From: Amycolatopsis roodepoortensis
Lineage (GTDB): Bacteria; Actinomycetota; Actinomycetes; Mycobacteriales; Pseudonocardiaceae
Direction: 5' to 3'
Length of the DNA stretch: 64,000 bases
Assembly (NCBI RefSeq): GCF_014873915.1
Contig: NZ_JADBEJ010000005.1
Span: forward strand, 248,001-312,000
Under the pieces are notes generated by a model, which was given only the letters and a program-made list of their open reading frames with translations, was not told the origin of the DNA and did not search any database. A program made the translations under genes and the position numbers. The first letter of the stretch is position 1; each line of letters begins with the position of its first letter. This document shows positions 1 to 6,776 of this stretch, piece after piece.

Positions 1-580
1 CGTCGGTCGAAGGGTCGTTGAGATCCTTGATCGGCTCCCAGATGTGCTTCGGCACGATCGGGACGTCGAGCGAGGTCATACTCGACTGCGGGGCCTTGGT
101 CTTGATGACGAGCGTCTTATCGTCCGGCGCCGAAACCGAGGCGAAGTTGGTGACGTAGCTGCCGTTCGCGGTTCGGGCGTTCTCGTCGTCGAGCATCCGC
201 TGGAAGGTGTACGCGGGGTCCTGCGCGGTGATCGGCTTGCCGTCGGACCACTTCATCCCCTGGCGGATGGTGAAGGTCCAGGTGAGTTTGTCGTCGGAGG
301 TCTTCCACGACTCGGCGATCCCGCCCGTGGGCTGGGTGTCCTCGGCCGAGGGCAGGGTCAGGAACTCGTAGTTGAACCGGCCGACCTGTGTCGACGCCGC
401 CAGCTGGGCGGTGAAGGGGTTCAGGTGGTCGATGCCGGTCGTGAGCGCCACCCGGAGCACCTTGCCCTGCTGCTGCGCCGCCGCGGCGGGCACGAAAGGC
501 ACCGTCGCGACCGCCGAAGCGGCGAGGACCGCGACCACGCGAAGACCGCGCCGTCGCCTGGGAAAACGCTCTGTGCGCAC
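1..580 (-). CDS. Peptide/oligopeptide ABC transporter substrate-binding protein, N-terminal part (cut by window edge)
   Basis: About 193 N-terminal residues of an extracellular solute-binding protein of the SBP_bac_5 (DppA/OppA) type, which captures peptides or similar solutes for an ABC importer. The frame starts at a GTG (578-580) preceded by GGGGTGG. It opens with an arginine-rich stretch and a hydrophobic core ending in a PAAAAQQ-like signal cleavage region. The mature part shows the family hallmarks LTTGIDHLNPFTAQ, an EFLT segment and WTFTIRQGMKWSDGKPIT, typical of the first lobe. The gene runs off the left edge, so its permease and ATPase partners are not visible. The family call is firm; the ligand cannot be told from this fragment. 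The 580-933 gap upstream holds no gene that I can support, only the hairpin listed next. Confidence 0.85.
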   Translation of the reverse strand, partial: MRTERFPRRRRGLRVVAVLAASAVATVPFVPAAAAQQQGKVLRVALTTGIDHLNPFTAQLAASTQVGRFNYEFLTLPSAEDTQPTGGIAESWKTSDDKLTWTFTIRQGMKWSDGKPITAQDPAYTFQRMLDDENARTANGSYVTNFASVSAPDDKTLVIKTKAPQSSMTSLDVPIVPKHIWEPIKDLNDPSTD

Positions 581-865
581 GAAGACCACCCCATCGAAAC
601 TCGCTGTAACCCAACCCCCAAGGCGGAAAAGTAACCACATGTCGCGGTAACCGCGCAATGACTCGCCAATACCGATCGTGCACAGCGGATGCCGTCGCGT
701 GGTCGGCGGCTACTTTACGTCTCCCGAGCGTCGCCCTGCGTCACCGCTTCGGCGCGCGAACCGGCGAGACGTGCGGTGTCCTGGGTATTCAAGGGAAGCG
801 GGCTTGCAGAAGCCTTGCGCGCGATGATGCCCAATCGATACGTGCGACGAAGTGAGAGCAAAGCG

Positions 866-921
866 TTTCGTCCTCTGGATGCGGTGGTTGCACACGCAAG
901 TACCGCATCCAGAGGACGAAA
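866..921. terminator. 20-bp perfect inverted repeat, probable terminator
   Basis: Two perfectly complementary 20-base arms (866-885 and 902-921; TTTCGTCCTCTGGATGCGGT and its complement) flank a 16-base loop. The hairpin begins 11 bases past the stop of the leftward membrane-protein gene (stop at 933-935), which is where a terminator for that gene would sit. There is no long T-run, as is usual for actinobacterial hairpin terminators. The arms match none of the other hairpin families in the window. Confidence 0.7.
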
Positions 922-932
922 GGCGGGAGAAG

Positions 933-2729
933 TCAGCCGACGGAGACCTCACGACGCCGCGCGGTGGCCGCGGCCGCGTAGAGCCACGCGAACAAGGCCC
1001 ACATACCGGCGAAGATGAGCCCGACGGTCACGTACGCGACCGTCCACAGCACGGCGGGCGTCTCCGACTTCCGCTCCCGCTGCAGGAACTCGATCTCCGA
1101 CATGAACGGGCGCGTGCCGGACGTCGCGTCGATCGAAGGCGCGTTCGCGGCCGGGTCGGCGGGCGCGTAGATCGGGGCGAGCCCCATCACCCGGTTCGGG
1201 ACGTGCACCCGGATCCCGGTCTTCCACTGGCCGAACACCGGCAGCGGCTGGGCGGTGCGGTACACCCCGTCGCCGATCTTCTCCAGCGGCGCGGTGTAGA
1301 AGTCGCCGCCCTGCCAAGCGAAACCGTTGAGCCACACCGCGTCGTCGGCGAGGTCCGGCCGGGAGATCGTGACGGTCGCGTCGACCCAGCGCGGTGTGCC
1401 GCCACCATGCGGGTTCGAGATCGGCAGCCCGGTCGCGGCCTCGGTCAGCCGGACGTCGGCGGTGAATCCCGGCTCCGGATCCTGCGGGACGGCGACCGAG
1501 GACATCAAGGCGACCGCGCCCAGCGCGCCGACGAGCCCGACCACGTGACGGGGTCCCGCCGCGGGCACCCGCGTCGCCGTCTCCTCCACTCGCTGGTACT
1601 GCCAGACACCGATGAACGCGCCCGCGAGGGCCGCGCCGGTCCCGAACAGGACGAACAGCGGCAGATGGGCGGCGGGCCACGGATTCGGCATCAGCCAGTG
1701 GGTGAACGCCGCCTCGGCGAGCATTCCGGCCGTCCCCACGAGCAGACCGGCGACAGCGGCGAACGTGTAGCCCTTCCGGTCGCGCATCGCGAGGGCGACG
1801 ACCTCGATGATCAGCGCTTCGGCGACGTACGGCAGCAGCGACGCCACGTGCAGATCGGCGAACAGCGGGATGACGGCGAACGAAGCACGGGACACGAGGA
1901 AGACCGCGAGCACGATCAGCGCGCCGCCCGGCCCCCAGGACAGCCGCCCGTAGGTCAGCGTCCAGGCGCCGATCAGGCCGACGAGCACGACCTGCGACAG
2001 CATCGGGAACTGCGGGACGCCGAGGTCGAACTCCATCAGGAACGCCGAAGCGCCCATCATCCAGGCACCGGCGAGCACCGGGCCGAGCAGCCGCACGACC
2101 GGCCCGGTCGCACCGACCTGACGCGCCTCGCCGAGCAGCAGTTGCAGCCCCAGCACGACACAGACGCCGCCGCCGATCATCAGGACGTGCGTCGGCCCCC
2201 ATTCGGTGACGTCCTGGCCGAACAGGCGGTGCCACACGTCGTCGAGCGGGAATCCGGCGATGCCGACCAGACCGGTCGCCATCATCTGGATGGAGCCCAT
2301 CGGCGCCCGCCAGTGCGGGCCGATCTTGAACGTGCGCTTGGGCAGGTCCTTGGTCGCGAGGGTCGCGCTGAGCACGCCGCTGGCGAAGATGCCCATCAGT
2401 CCGAAGTAGATCGGGTAGTGCGACGGGTTCGCGAGCGGACCTTCGTCGCGGCCGAGCTCCATGTGGATCGGCACGTCCCAGTAGACGCCGATCAGCGCCG
2501 ACATCCCGGAGAGGAAGGCGACGAACATCGGCAGCGCCGCCCAGCGCGGCAGACCGCTGAACTCCGCCATCCAGTCCGCGACGCGGCCGAAGACCGTCCG
2601 CTTCCCCGCGCGCTCGCGAAGCACGAAGAGGGCCAAGGGCAGGAAGACCGCGGTGAACATCAGGCCCGCGATGACGATCTGCCCGAATTGCGCGCCGCCG
2701 GCAGGCGGGCTCTCCTGAGCCATGAACAC
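933..2729 (-). CDS. Polytopic membrane protein with repeated His motifs and an exported beta-domain; possible metal-handling protein
   Basis: A 598-residue integral membrane protein of unknown function with about ten hydrophobic segments. Two histidine pairs share the pattern D-x3-H-x3-G-x-D-x(5-6)-P-x-H: D85/H89/D95/H104 (in GVYWDVPIHMELGRD and NPSHYPIY) and D163/H167/D173/H181 (in DDVWHRLFGQD and GPTHVLMI). A looser third pair is H344/H355. Residues about 415-540 look like an extracytoplasmic beta-rich domain similar in style to YtkA/FixH-type modules, followed by a final membrane segment (about 558-585). The GTG at 2729 has AGGAAGG at good spacing; an ATG two codons later is the alternative. 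It is divergent from a cupredoxin-like lipoprotein gene and shares a palindrome-rich 105-bp intergenic with it. A copper or other metal role is inference from the histidine pattern and this neighbour. Confidence 0.6.
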   Translation of the reverse strand: MFMAQESPPAGGAQFGQIVIAGLMFTAVFLPLALFVLRERAGKRTVFGRVADWMAEFSGLPRWAALPMFVAFLSGMSALIGVYWDVPIHMELGRDEGPLANPSHYPIYFGLMGIFASGVLSATLATKDLPKRTFKIGPHWRAPMGSIQMMATGLVGIAGFPLDDVWHRLFGQDVTEWGPTHVLMIGGGVCVVLGLQLLLGEARQVGATGPVVRLLGPVLAGAWMMGASAFLMEFDLGVPQFPMLSQVVLVGLIGAWTLTYGRLSWGPGGALIVLAVFLVSRASFAVIPLFADLHVASLLPYVAEALIIEVVALAMRDRKGYTFAAVAGLLVGTAGMLAEAAFTHWLMPNPWPAAHLPLFVLFGTGAALAGAFIGVWQYQRVEETATRVPAAGPRHVVGLVGALGAVALMSSVAVPQDPEPGFTADVRLTEAATGLPISNPHGGGTPRWVDATVTISRPDLADDAVWLNGFAWQGGDFYTAPLEKIGDGVYRTAQPLPVFGQWKTGIRVHVPNRVMGLAPIYAPADPAANAPSIDATSGTRPFMSEIEFLQRERKSETPAVLWTVAYVTVGLIFAGMWALFAWLYAAAATARRREVSVG

Positions 2730-2746
2730 CGTTCTCGCCTTCCTGC

Positions 2747-2776
2747 TAACCTAAGTAACTGTTACCTTGGGGTAAC
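2747..2776. promoter_or_regulatory. Overlapping GTAAC/GTTAC palindromes in a divergent intergenic region
   Basis: The 105 bp between the two divergent membrane-module genes contain GTAAC-T-GTTAC (2755-2765) and GTTACC-TTGG-GGTAAC (2761-2776), which share the GTTAC at 2761-2765, plus a further TAAC half-site at 2747-2750. Such symmetric, overlapping sites are typical of a repressor operator serving both directions. The TACC-N4-GGTA core resembles copper-sensor (CsoR/RicR-like) operators, but no such regulator gene is present here, so the assignment is a guess. Confidence 0.5.
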
Positions 2777-2834
2777 ACGATAGGCGCAAGGTCCCGGGCG
2801 GGCAAGCCGGGGCGTACGACTTGGAGGCACCTCG

Positions 2835-3185
2835 ATGCGGAGGATCGGCGCGATCACCGTGGCCGCACTGCTGACCGTGGCCGGCTGTTCGGCCGGTTCC
2901 GAGCAGGCGCCGGGCAGCGGCAGCCGGACCGTCAAGTTCTCGATCACCGAGGGCAAGCGCACGGCGGGGCCGGAGGAGGTCGCGGTGCGCACCGGCGAGA
3001 ACGTCACGCTCGAAGTCGCCTCCGACCAGCCCGACGAACTGCACGTCCACGGCTACGACAAGGCCGCCCAGCTGGCGCCCGGGGTTCCGGGGACGGTCGC
3101 CTTCACCGCGAACATCGACGGGATCTTCGAGGTGGAACTGCACAAAAGCGGCGCGGCGGTGACCAAGCTCCGGGTGAGCGGATGA
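2835..3185 (+). CDS. Cupredoxin-like lipoprotein
   Basis: A 116-residue exported lipoprotein. The N-terminus MRRIGAITVAALLTVAGCSA has a signal peptide with lipobox VAGC; Cys18 would be lipidated. The remaining ~95 residues read as a cupredoxin-like beta sandwich: VKFSITEGK, then a conserved 'GENVTLEVASDQPDELHVHGY' type segment and IDGIFEVELHKSG. Potential metal ligands are His70, His72 and His103. No conserved Cys ligand of blue-copper proteins follows, so it is either a non-blue copper site or a structural homologue. GGAGG lies just upstream of the ATG. It overlaps the following membrane-protein gene by 4 bp (ATGA), so the two are translationally coupled, and it is divergent from the His-rich membrane protein. 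Confidence 0.75.
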   Translation: MRRIGAITVAALLTVAGCSAGSEQAPGSGSRTVKFSITEGKRTAGPEEVAVRTGENVTLEVASDQPDELHVHGYDKAAQLAPGVPGTVAFTANIDGIFEVELHKSGAAVTKLRVSG

Positions 3186-4399
3186 TCCTGGCGCACGGTC
3201 TCGGCGGCCGGTCCGATCTGCCGGTCCCGCTGTGGCTCGCGCTCTACGCGGGAGCGGCGGCCGTCGTGGTCTCCTTCTTCGCGCTCACCGTGCTATGGAA
3301 GGAGCCCAAACTCCGCGGCGCCGACGCCGGCCGCCCCCTCCCCCTGCAACGGTTCGTCGACGGCGGGTTCTCGCGGGTCGCGATGCGCGTGCTCGGCGTC
3401 GCGCTGTTCGCGGGCTTTCTGGCGATGGCGTGGGCAGGTCCCGGCAACTCGGCCGGCAACCCCGCTCCGGCCTGGTTCTACGTCTGGTTCTGGGTCGGAC
3501 TGGTCCCGCTTTCCCTGCTGTTCGGTCCTGTCTGGACGCGATTGAATCCACTGAGGACGATCGCGACACTGATCCCCGCCCGCCATCGCGAACTCCCGGA
3601 CCGGCTGGGCTACCTGCCCGCGATCGTCGGCCTCCTGGCTTTCCTTTGGCTGGAACTGGTGTTCCCGTATTCGGACTCGCCACGGGCGATCGCCCTGTTC
3701 GCCACCGTGTATGCCGTTATACACATTGCTCTCGGCGCGGTGTTCGGTCCGCGCTGGTTCGACCGCGGTGACGCCTTCGAGGTCTACGCGCGGCTGATCG
3801 CGGCGCTTTCCCCTTTCGGCAGGCGCGCCGATGGGTGCCTGGTGGTCCGCAATCCGCTGGACGGCCTGCTCACCGTCTCCCCCGCGCCGTGGCTGACCGC
3901 GCTGGTGCTGGTGGTGCTCGGCTCGACGGCGTTCGACGGTCTCACCCGGCTTCCGTTCTGGACGTCGCTGGACGCCGGTGTCCTCGGCGGCACCGCCGGG
4001 CTCGCGGCCTGTATCGCGCTCACCTACGGCGCCTATGCGGGCGCCATCAGCCTGACCAGGCCGTATCTGCGCCGGGGGTTCGACCCGTATCCCGCGTTCG
4101 CGCCGTCGTTGATCCCGATCATGGTCGGCTACACGGTCGCGCATTACTTCTCGTTCGCCGTGTTCTCCGGGCAGCAGGGCTTCGGCCGCGCGATCGACTA
4201 CACGGTCGTCTCGACCGGCGTGATCGCGCTGGTACAGATCGCCGGGATCGTCGCCGGGCACGTGCTGGCCGTAACCTCGGCCCATGACCGTTCCGTCGGC
4301 GTGCTGCGCGCGAACTACGTCAAGGTGGGCCAGTACCCCATGCTGGCGCTGATGATCGGCTACACCGCGCTCGGGATCGCGCTGGTCTCCGGCTCATGA
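3182..4399 (+). CDS. Polytopic membrane protein, partner of the cupredoxin-like lipoprotein
   Basis: A 405-residue integral membrane protein with roughly nine to ten hydrophobic segments and no known catalytic motif that I recognise. The start reads MILAHGLGGRSDLPVPLWLA; an AHG-x-GR-x-DLPVP opening is, as far as I recall, a conserved signature of an uncharacterised actinobacterial family that databases sometimes label 'fenitrothion hydrolase' without evidence here. Other notable residues are His321 (GYTVAHYFSF), His360 and His368 (AGHVLAVTSAHDR), near the ends of membrane segments. It overlaps the lipoprotein upstream by 4 bp and the 48-residue membrane peptide downstream by 4 bp, so the three are one operon. 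A role in copper or small-molecule redox chemistry at the membrane is inferred only from context. Confidence 0.6.
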   Translation: MILAHGLGGRSDLPVPLWLALYAGAAAVVVSFFALTVLWKEPKLRGADAGRPLPLQRFVDGGFSRVAMRVLGVALFAGFLAMAWAGPGNSAGNPAPAWFYVWFWVGLVPLSLLFGPVWTRLNPLRTIATLIPARHRELPDRLGYLPAIVGLLAFLWLELVFPYSDSPRAIALFATVYAVIHIALGAVFGPRWFDRGDAFEVYARLIAALSPFGRRADGCLVVRNPLDGLLTVSPAPWLTALVLVVLGSTAFDGLTRLPFWTSLDAGVLGGTAGLAACIALTYGAYAGAISLTRPYLRRGFDPYPAFAPSLIPIMVGYTVAHYFSFAVFSGQQGFGRAIDYTVVSTGVIALVQIAGIVAGHVLAVTSAHDRSVGVLRANYVKVGQYPMLALMIGYTALGIALVSGS

Positions 4400-4542
4400 C
4401 CAGCGCGGCGCGGGTGGTGATGATGCACCAGGGCGGCTGGGACGAGATCCTGATCTTCGTCGGCCCCGTGGTGATCATCGGGCTGCTCATCTACGTCGCG
4501 CGCAAGCAGGTCCCGACTACGCCCGAGGATGAGGACGACTGA
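4396..4542 (+). CDS. Single-span membrane miniprotein
   Basis: A 48-codon frame whose ATG overlaps the stop of the preceding membrane-protein gene (ATGA at 4396-4399). It reads MTSAARVVMMHQGGWDEILI, then FVGPVVIIGLLIYVARK, and ends PEDEDD. It therefore has one clear hydrophobic span, a positively charged boundary and an acidic tail, the profile of a small subunit or accessory peptide of a membrane complex. The strict coupling and codon use argue that it is real. The last 26 bases overlap the end of a gene on the other strand. No function is assigned. Confidence 0.65.
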   Translation: MTSAARVVMMHQGGWDEILIFVGPVVIIGLLIYVARKQVPTTPEDEDD

Positions 4543-4984
4543 GGGGGACGTAGTCGCCACCGGCCAACGCGGTGGCGAGATCAGGGTACGTGGACGCGCT
4601 TCCTGCGAAGCGACCTTGGACGACACGGACGTAGGCACCGTCCAAAGGGAAGACGAGCACGAACTTCTTGCCGTGGTTTCCCCGCAGGACGGCTCCCCTT
4701 TTCAGGTTGTCGAGGAACTCGATGATGTCGCGCTCGATCTCCTCCGCGAAGCCACGCTGGTCGTCCCGCGTCAGGTCGTACAGGTCGGTGTCGATGTCGT
4801 AGGTGGCGCGCTTGCCCGTCACCGGGTCCAGCGCCTCGAATGCCAGCGCGAGCCACCGGTGCGGCACGACGTCCACCACCGCTTCCCACTCCGGGCCGCC
4901 GAACCCCCACGTCGAATCCGCGACCTTCACCGCCTGAAGCTCGCGCAGGAAGGCCAGGAGGCGTTGGCCCGCCTCAAATTCCAC
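4517..4984 (-). CDS. Hypothetical protein downstream of TetR regulator
   Basis: A cytoplasmic protein of about 155 residues that I do not recognise. It begins VEFEAGQRLLAFLRELQAV and contains WGFGGPEWEAVVDVVP, a TGKRATYDIDTDLY segment and a C-terminal half with DIIEFLDNLKRG, KFVLVFPLDG and YVRVVQGRF. There is no signal peptide or membrane segment. The GTG at 4984 overlaps the stop of the TetR gene, suggesting translational coupling; an ATG at 5050 would extend it 22 residues into the TetR frame and is less likely. Its 3' end overlaps a convergent miniprotein gene by 26 bp. Confidence 0.6.
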   Translation of the reverse strand: MEFEAGQRLLAFLRELQAVKVADSTWGFGGPEWEAVVDVVPHRWLALAFEALDPVTGKRATYDIDTDLYDLTRDDQRGFAEEIERDIIEFLDNLKRGAVLRGNHGKKFVLVFPLDGAYVRVVQGRFAGSASTYPDLATALAGGDYVPLSRPHPRA

Positions 4985-5540
4985 GACCGGGCCCGCCGCC
5001 GAGAAGGAGTGCTCCGGCCAGCTCGGTGACCTCTTCCCGAGTGCGGCCACCGTGGTCGGCGGCCATGAAGTGCTTGCCGATCAGGAGCGAGAACGCGAGC
5101 AGGCAGCGGGCTTCGACCTCGTCCTCGTCGGCGAAGATCTCGCGCATGAGGGAACGCAGGTAGTCCATCCGCTGGTTGTCGACCCGCCGGAGCCGTTCGG
5201 CCACCACCGCGTCGCGCCGGGCCCAGTCCCGGATGGCGAGGTCGATCGGCAGGAGACGATCCCCGGCGAGCAGACCCGCGCGCCGGATCTTCGCCCTGGC
5301 GTCACCGCCTTCACTCTCCACGCTCTCGAAGAGCAGGTCCGTGCTCATCCGCTCCCACGTGGCGAGCATTTCCTCCAGCAGCGCACCCCGATCGGCGAAA
5401 TGGCCGTAGAAGCCGCCCTTGGTGACGCCCAAGGCTTTCGCGAGCGCCTCGACGCGCACGGCGTCGGGACCTCCGGCGGCGAGGGCGTGCAGCCCCGCGT
5501 CGATCCAGGCGCTCGGCGGGGTCCGGGTTTCGGCGGCCAT
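4974..5540 (-). CDS. TetR-family transcriptional regulator
   Basis: A 188-residue DNA-binding repressor. The N-terminal helix-turn-helix is clear: PSAWIDAGLHALAAGGPDAV, then VEALAKALGVTKGGFYGHF, the TetR recognition segment (GGFYGHF). The C-terminal ligand domain has no informative motif. The ATG at 5540 is preceded by GGTGATCCC; a longer frame to 5627 exists but crosses the operator. It is divergent from an ABM-domain protein and a DUF2867 protein, and a perfect 6+6 palindrome lies between them, so it probably represses both directions. The inducer is unknown. Confidence 0.88.
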   Translation of the reverse strand: MAAETRTPPSAWIDAGLHALAAGGPDAVRVEALAKALGVTKGGFYGHFADRGALLEEMLATWERMSTDLLFESVESEGGDARAKIRRAGLLAGDRLLPIDLAIRDWARRDAVVAERLRRVDNQRMDYLRSLMREIFADEDEVEARCLLAFSLLIGKHFMAADHGGRTREEVTELAGALLLGGGPGRGI

Positions 5541-5584
5541 GGGATCACCGTATCTCCCGTCACTCCGGCACCACGAGGACGATA

Positions 5585-5600
5585 TATACGCTACCGTATA
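5585..5600. promoter_or_regulatory. Putative TetR operator
   Basis: TATACG-CTAC-CGTATA is a 16-bp palindrome with perfect 6-base arms. It is centred 52 bp from the TetR start (5540) and 41 bp from the divergent ABM gene start (5633), and its TATA-type arms could overlap -10 elements. This is the usual architecture of an autoregulated divergent TetR pair. Confidence 0.65.
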
Positions 5601-5632
5601 GATGGCGGAAGTTACTGGGAGGAACAACGACG

Positions 5633-5917
5633 ATGACTGTCGGATTCGTGGCCACGCATTACCCGCACACCGATCACCACGACGAATTCGTCTCGCGTGT
5701 CCGGCGAGTCGCCGACGTCCTGCGCTCCACTCCGGGCTGTCTCGCCGCCGAATGCTGGGTCACCGCCGCCGGCGACGCAGTGGTGTCGATCGTGCGCTGG
5801 GAATCCGAGGCGGCACAGGCGGCCTCGATGCAGGCGCTTGGATCGGCGGACGTGGACGTCGCCTTCGACGAACGCGAGGTCCGCCCGCGCGAGATCGTCC
5901 AGCTGGTGTCGGCATGA
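5633..5917 (+). CDS. Antibiotic biosynthesis monooxygenase (ABM) domain protein
   Basis: A 94-residue single-domain protein of the ABM/dimeric alpha-beta barrel type: MTVGFVATHYPHTDHHDEFV, a central helix with RRVADVLRSTPGCLAAECW, then a strand-rich end with AVVSIVRWESEAAQAASMQAL. Members are small dimeric oxygenases or heme- or quinone-interacting proteins. No catalytic assignment is possible from the sequence alone. GGGAGGA precedes the ATG. It overlaps the DUF2867 gene by 4 bp (ATGA), so the two form one operon under the divergent TetR. Confidence 0.75.
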   Translation: MTVGFVATHYPHTDHHDEFVSRVRRVADVLRSTPGCLAAECWVTAAGDAVVSIVRWESEAAQAASMQALGSADVDVAFDEREVRPREIVQLVSA

Positions 5918-6492
5918 AACTCGCGAACACGGCTCACAGCACGCGCTCGTGGCGGATCCACGAAATCGCCGGCGACTTCGACCTCGAAGATGTCTGGGCG
6001 CTCGATACACCCGGCGGGCCGGACGATTTCGGCAAGCTGGTGAAGCAGTTCTCGTCGGGTAACTTCCCGGACGGGGCGCCGCTCCCCGTCCGGGCGCTGT
6101 GGGCACTGCGCTGGAAGCTCGGCGCACTGCTGAGGCTGGACAAACGAGATGCCGGCCTCGATACCCGGGTGGGGTCGCTCCGCGGCAGGCTGCCGGAAGA
6201 CGTCCGCGACACTCCGACCGGACCGGACGAGGACTGGCTGCCGTTCACCCCGCTGTACCGGCTCGACGACGAATTCGCCGCCGAGATGGCGAACCGGACC
6301 ATGCACGGGGTCCTGCACATCGCGTGGGTCGAGGACGGGCAGGGCGGACATCGCGGCCAGATGGCGGTGCTGGTCAAACCCAACGGCCTGTTCGGCCGGG
6401 CGTACATGGGATTCATCAAGCCGTTCCGGTACCTGATCATCTACCCGGCACTCATGCGGATGATCGCGCGCGAATGGGCTGCCCGCTCCTGA
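5914..6492 (+). CDS. DUF2867 domain protein
   Basis: A 192-residue protein with the DUF2867 pattern. It starts MKLANTAHSTRSWRIHEIAG, has a middle helix LVKQFSSGNFPDGAPLPVRALW, a basic RWKLGALLRLD stretch, and the characteristic C-terminal segment AEMANRTMHGVLHIAWV, VLVKPNGLFGRAYMGFIKPF, RYLIIYPALM. DUF2867 also occurs fused to NAD-binding epimerase-like domains; here it stands alone. The ATG overlaps the stop of the ABM gene. A role in detoxification or oxidative stress with its ABM partner is plausible but unproven. Confidence 0.75.
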   Translation: MKLANTAHSTRSWRIHEIAGDFDLEDVWALDTPGGPDDFGKLVKQFSSGNFPDGAPLPVRALWALRWKLGALLRLDKRDAGLDTRVGSLRGRLPEDVRDTPTGPDEDWLPFTPLYRLDDEFAAEMANRTMHGVLHIAWVEDGQGGHRGQMAVLVKPNGLFGRAYMGFIKPFRYLIIYPALMRMIAREWAARS

Positions 6493-6499
6493 CCCCGAC

Positions 6500-6523
6500 C
6501 TCGTGAGTGGTGAGGACGGTTAG
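6500..6523. repeat. Lone arm of a hairpin element also found at 32634
   Basis: 24 bases (6500-6523) match the left arm plus loop of the perfect 22-bp hairpin at 32634-32679 with a single difference (GTGAGTGGTGAGG here, GTGAGTGGTCAGG there). The complementary right arm is absent; the four-hairpin array starts about 90 bp further on. It looks like a decayed or interrupted copy of an intergenic terminator element just after the DUF2867 gene. Confidence 0.5.
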
Positions 6524-6614
6524 GGCCAAGGGTGTCTTGTGTACCTACTGCGGGTGCACGGGTGGCGTTTTCGCGTGTCGGCCTGTACTGCCGGGTCCTG
6601 TTGCTGGGCTTGGC

Positions 6615-6765
6615 TCAATGCTGCGAAAGCCACTTTCGCAGCATTGAGCGTTGCGAAAGTGGCTTTCGCAACGTCGGCGGCGGCCGGGCCCGGCACGGCC
6701 CTGGCGAGCATGTCGCGAAAGCCACTTTCGAGACGTCTGATGTCCCGAAAGTGGCTTTCGCGACA
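6615..6765. repeat. Composite array of four CGAAAG-CCA-CTTTCG hairpins (copy 1)
   Basis: Four copies of a quasi-palindromic core CGAAAG-(CCA/TGG)-CTTTCG lie between convergent genes. Hairpin 1 has 15-base arms (6615-6629/6633-6647); hairpin 2 has 11-base arms (6649-6659/6663-6673); copies 3 (6711-6730) and 4 (6746-6765) are also exact 20-base complements of each other. Each pair can therefore fold as two small hairpins or one long one. The same four-part layout, including the linker GACGTCTGATGTCC between copies 3 and 4, recurs at 63785-63927. It probably works as a bidirectional terminator and may be a REP/BIME-like element. Confidence 0.85.
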
Positions 6766-6776
6766 CCCCGGGGCCT

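Noticed and set aside
852..2783. A 643-codon open frame on the + strand
   Set aside because: It is antisense to the His-rich membrane protein; its product is dominated by Arg, Gly, Asp and Gln, as expected of an antisense frame in high-GC DNA.
5633..6492. Antibiotic biosynthetic gene cluster, because of the ABM domain
   Set aside because: No synthase, tailoring set or transporter group nearby; ABM domains are common outside biosynthesis.
6615..6765. CRISPR array
   Set aside because: Units are self-palindromic and alternate in orientation, with irregular short linkers and no cas genes.
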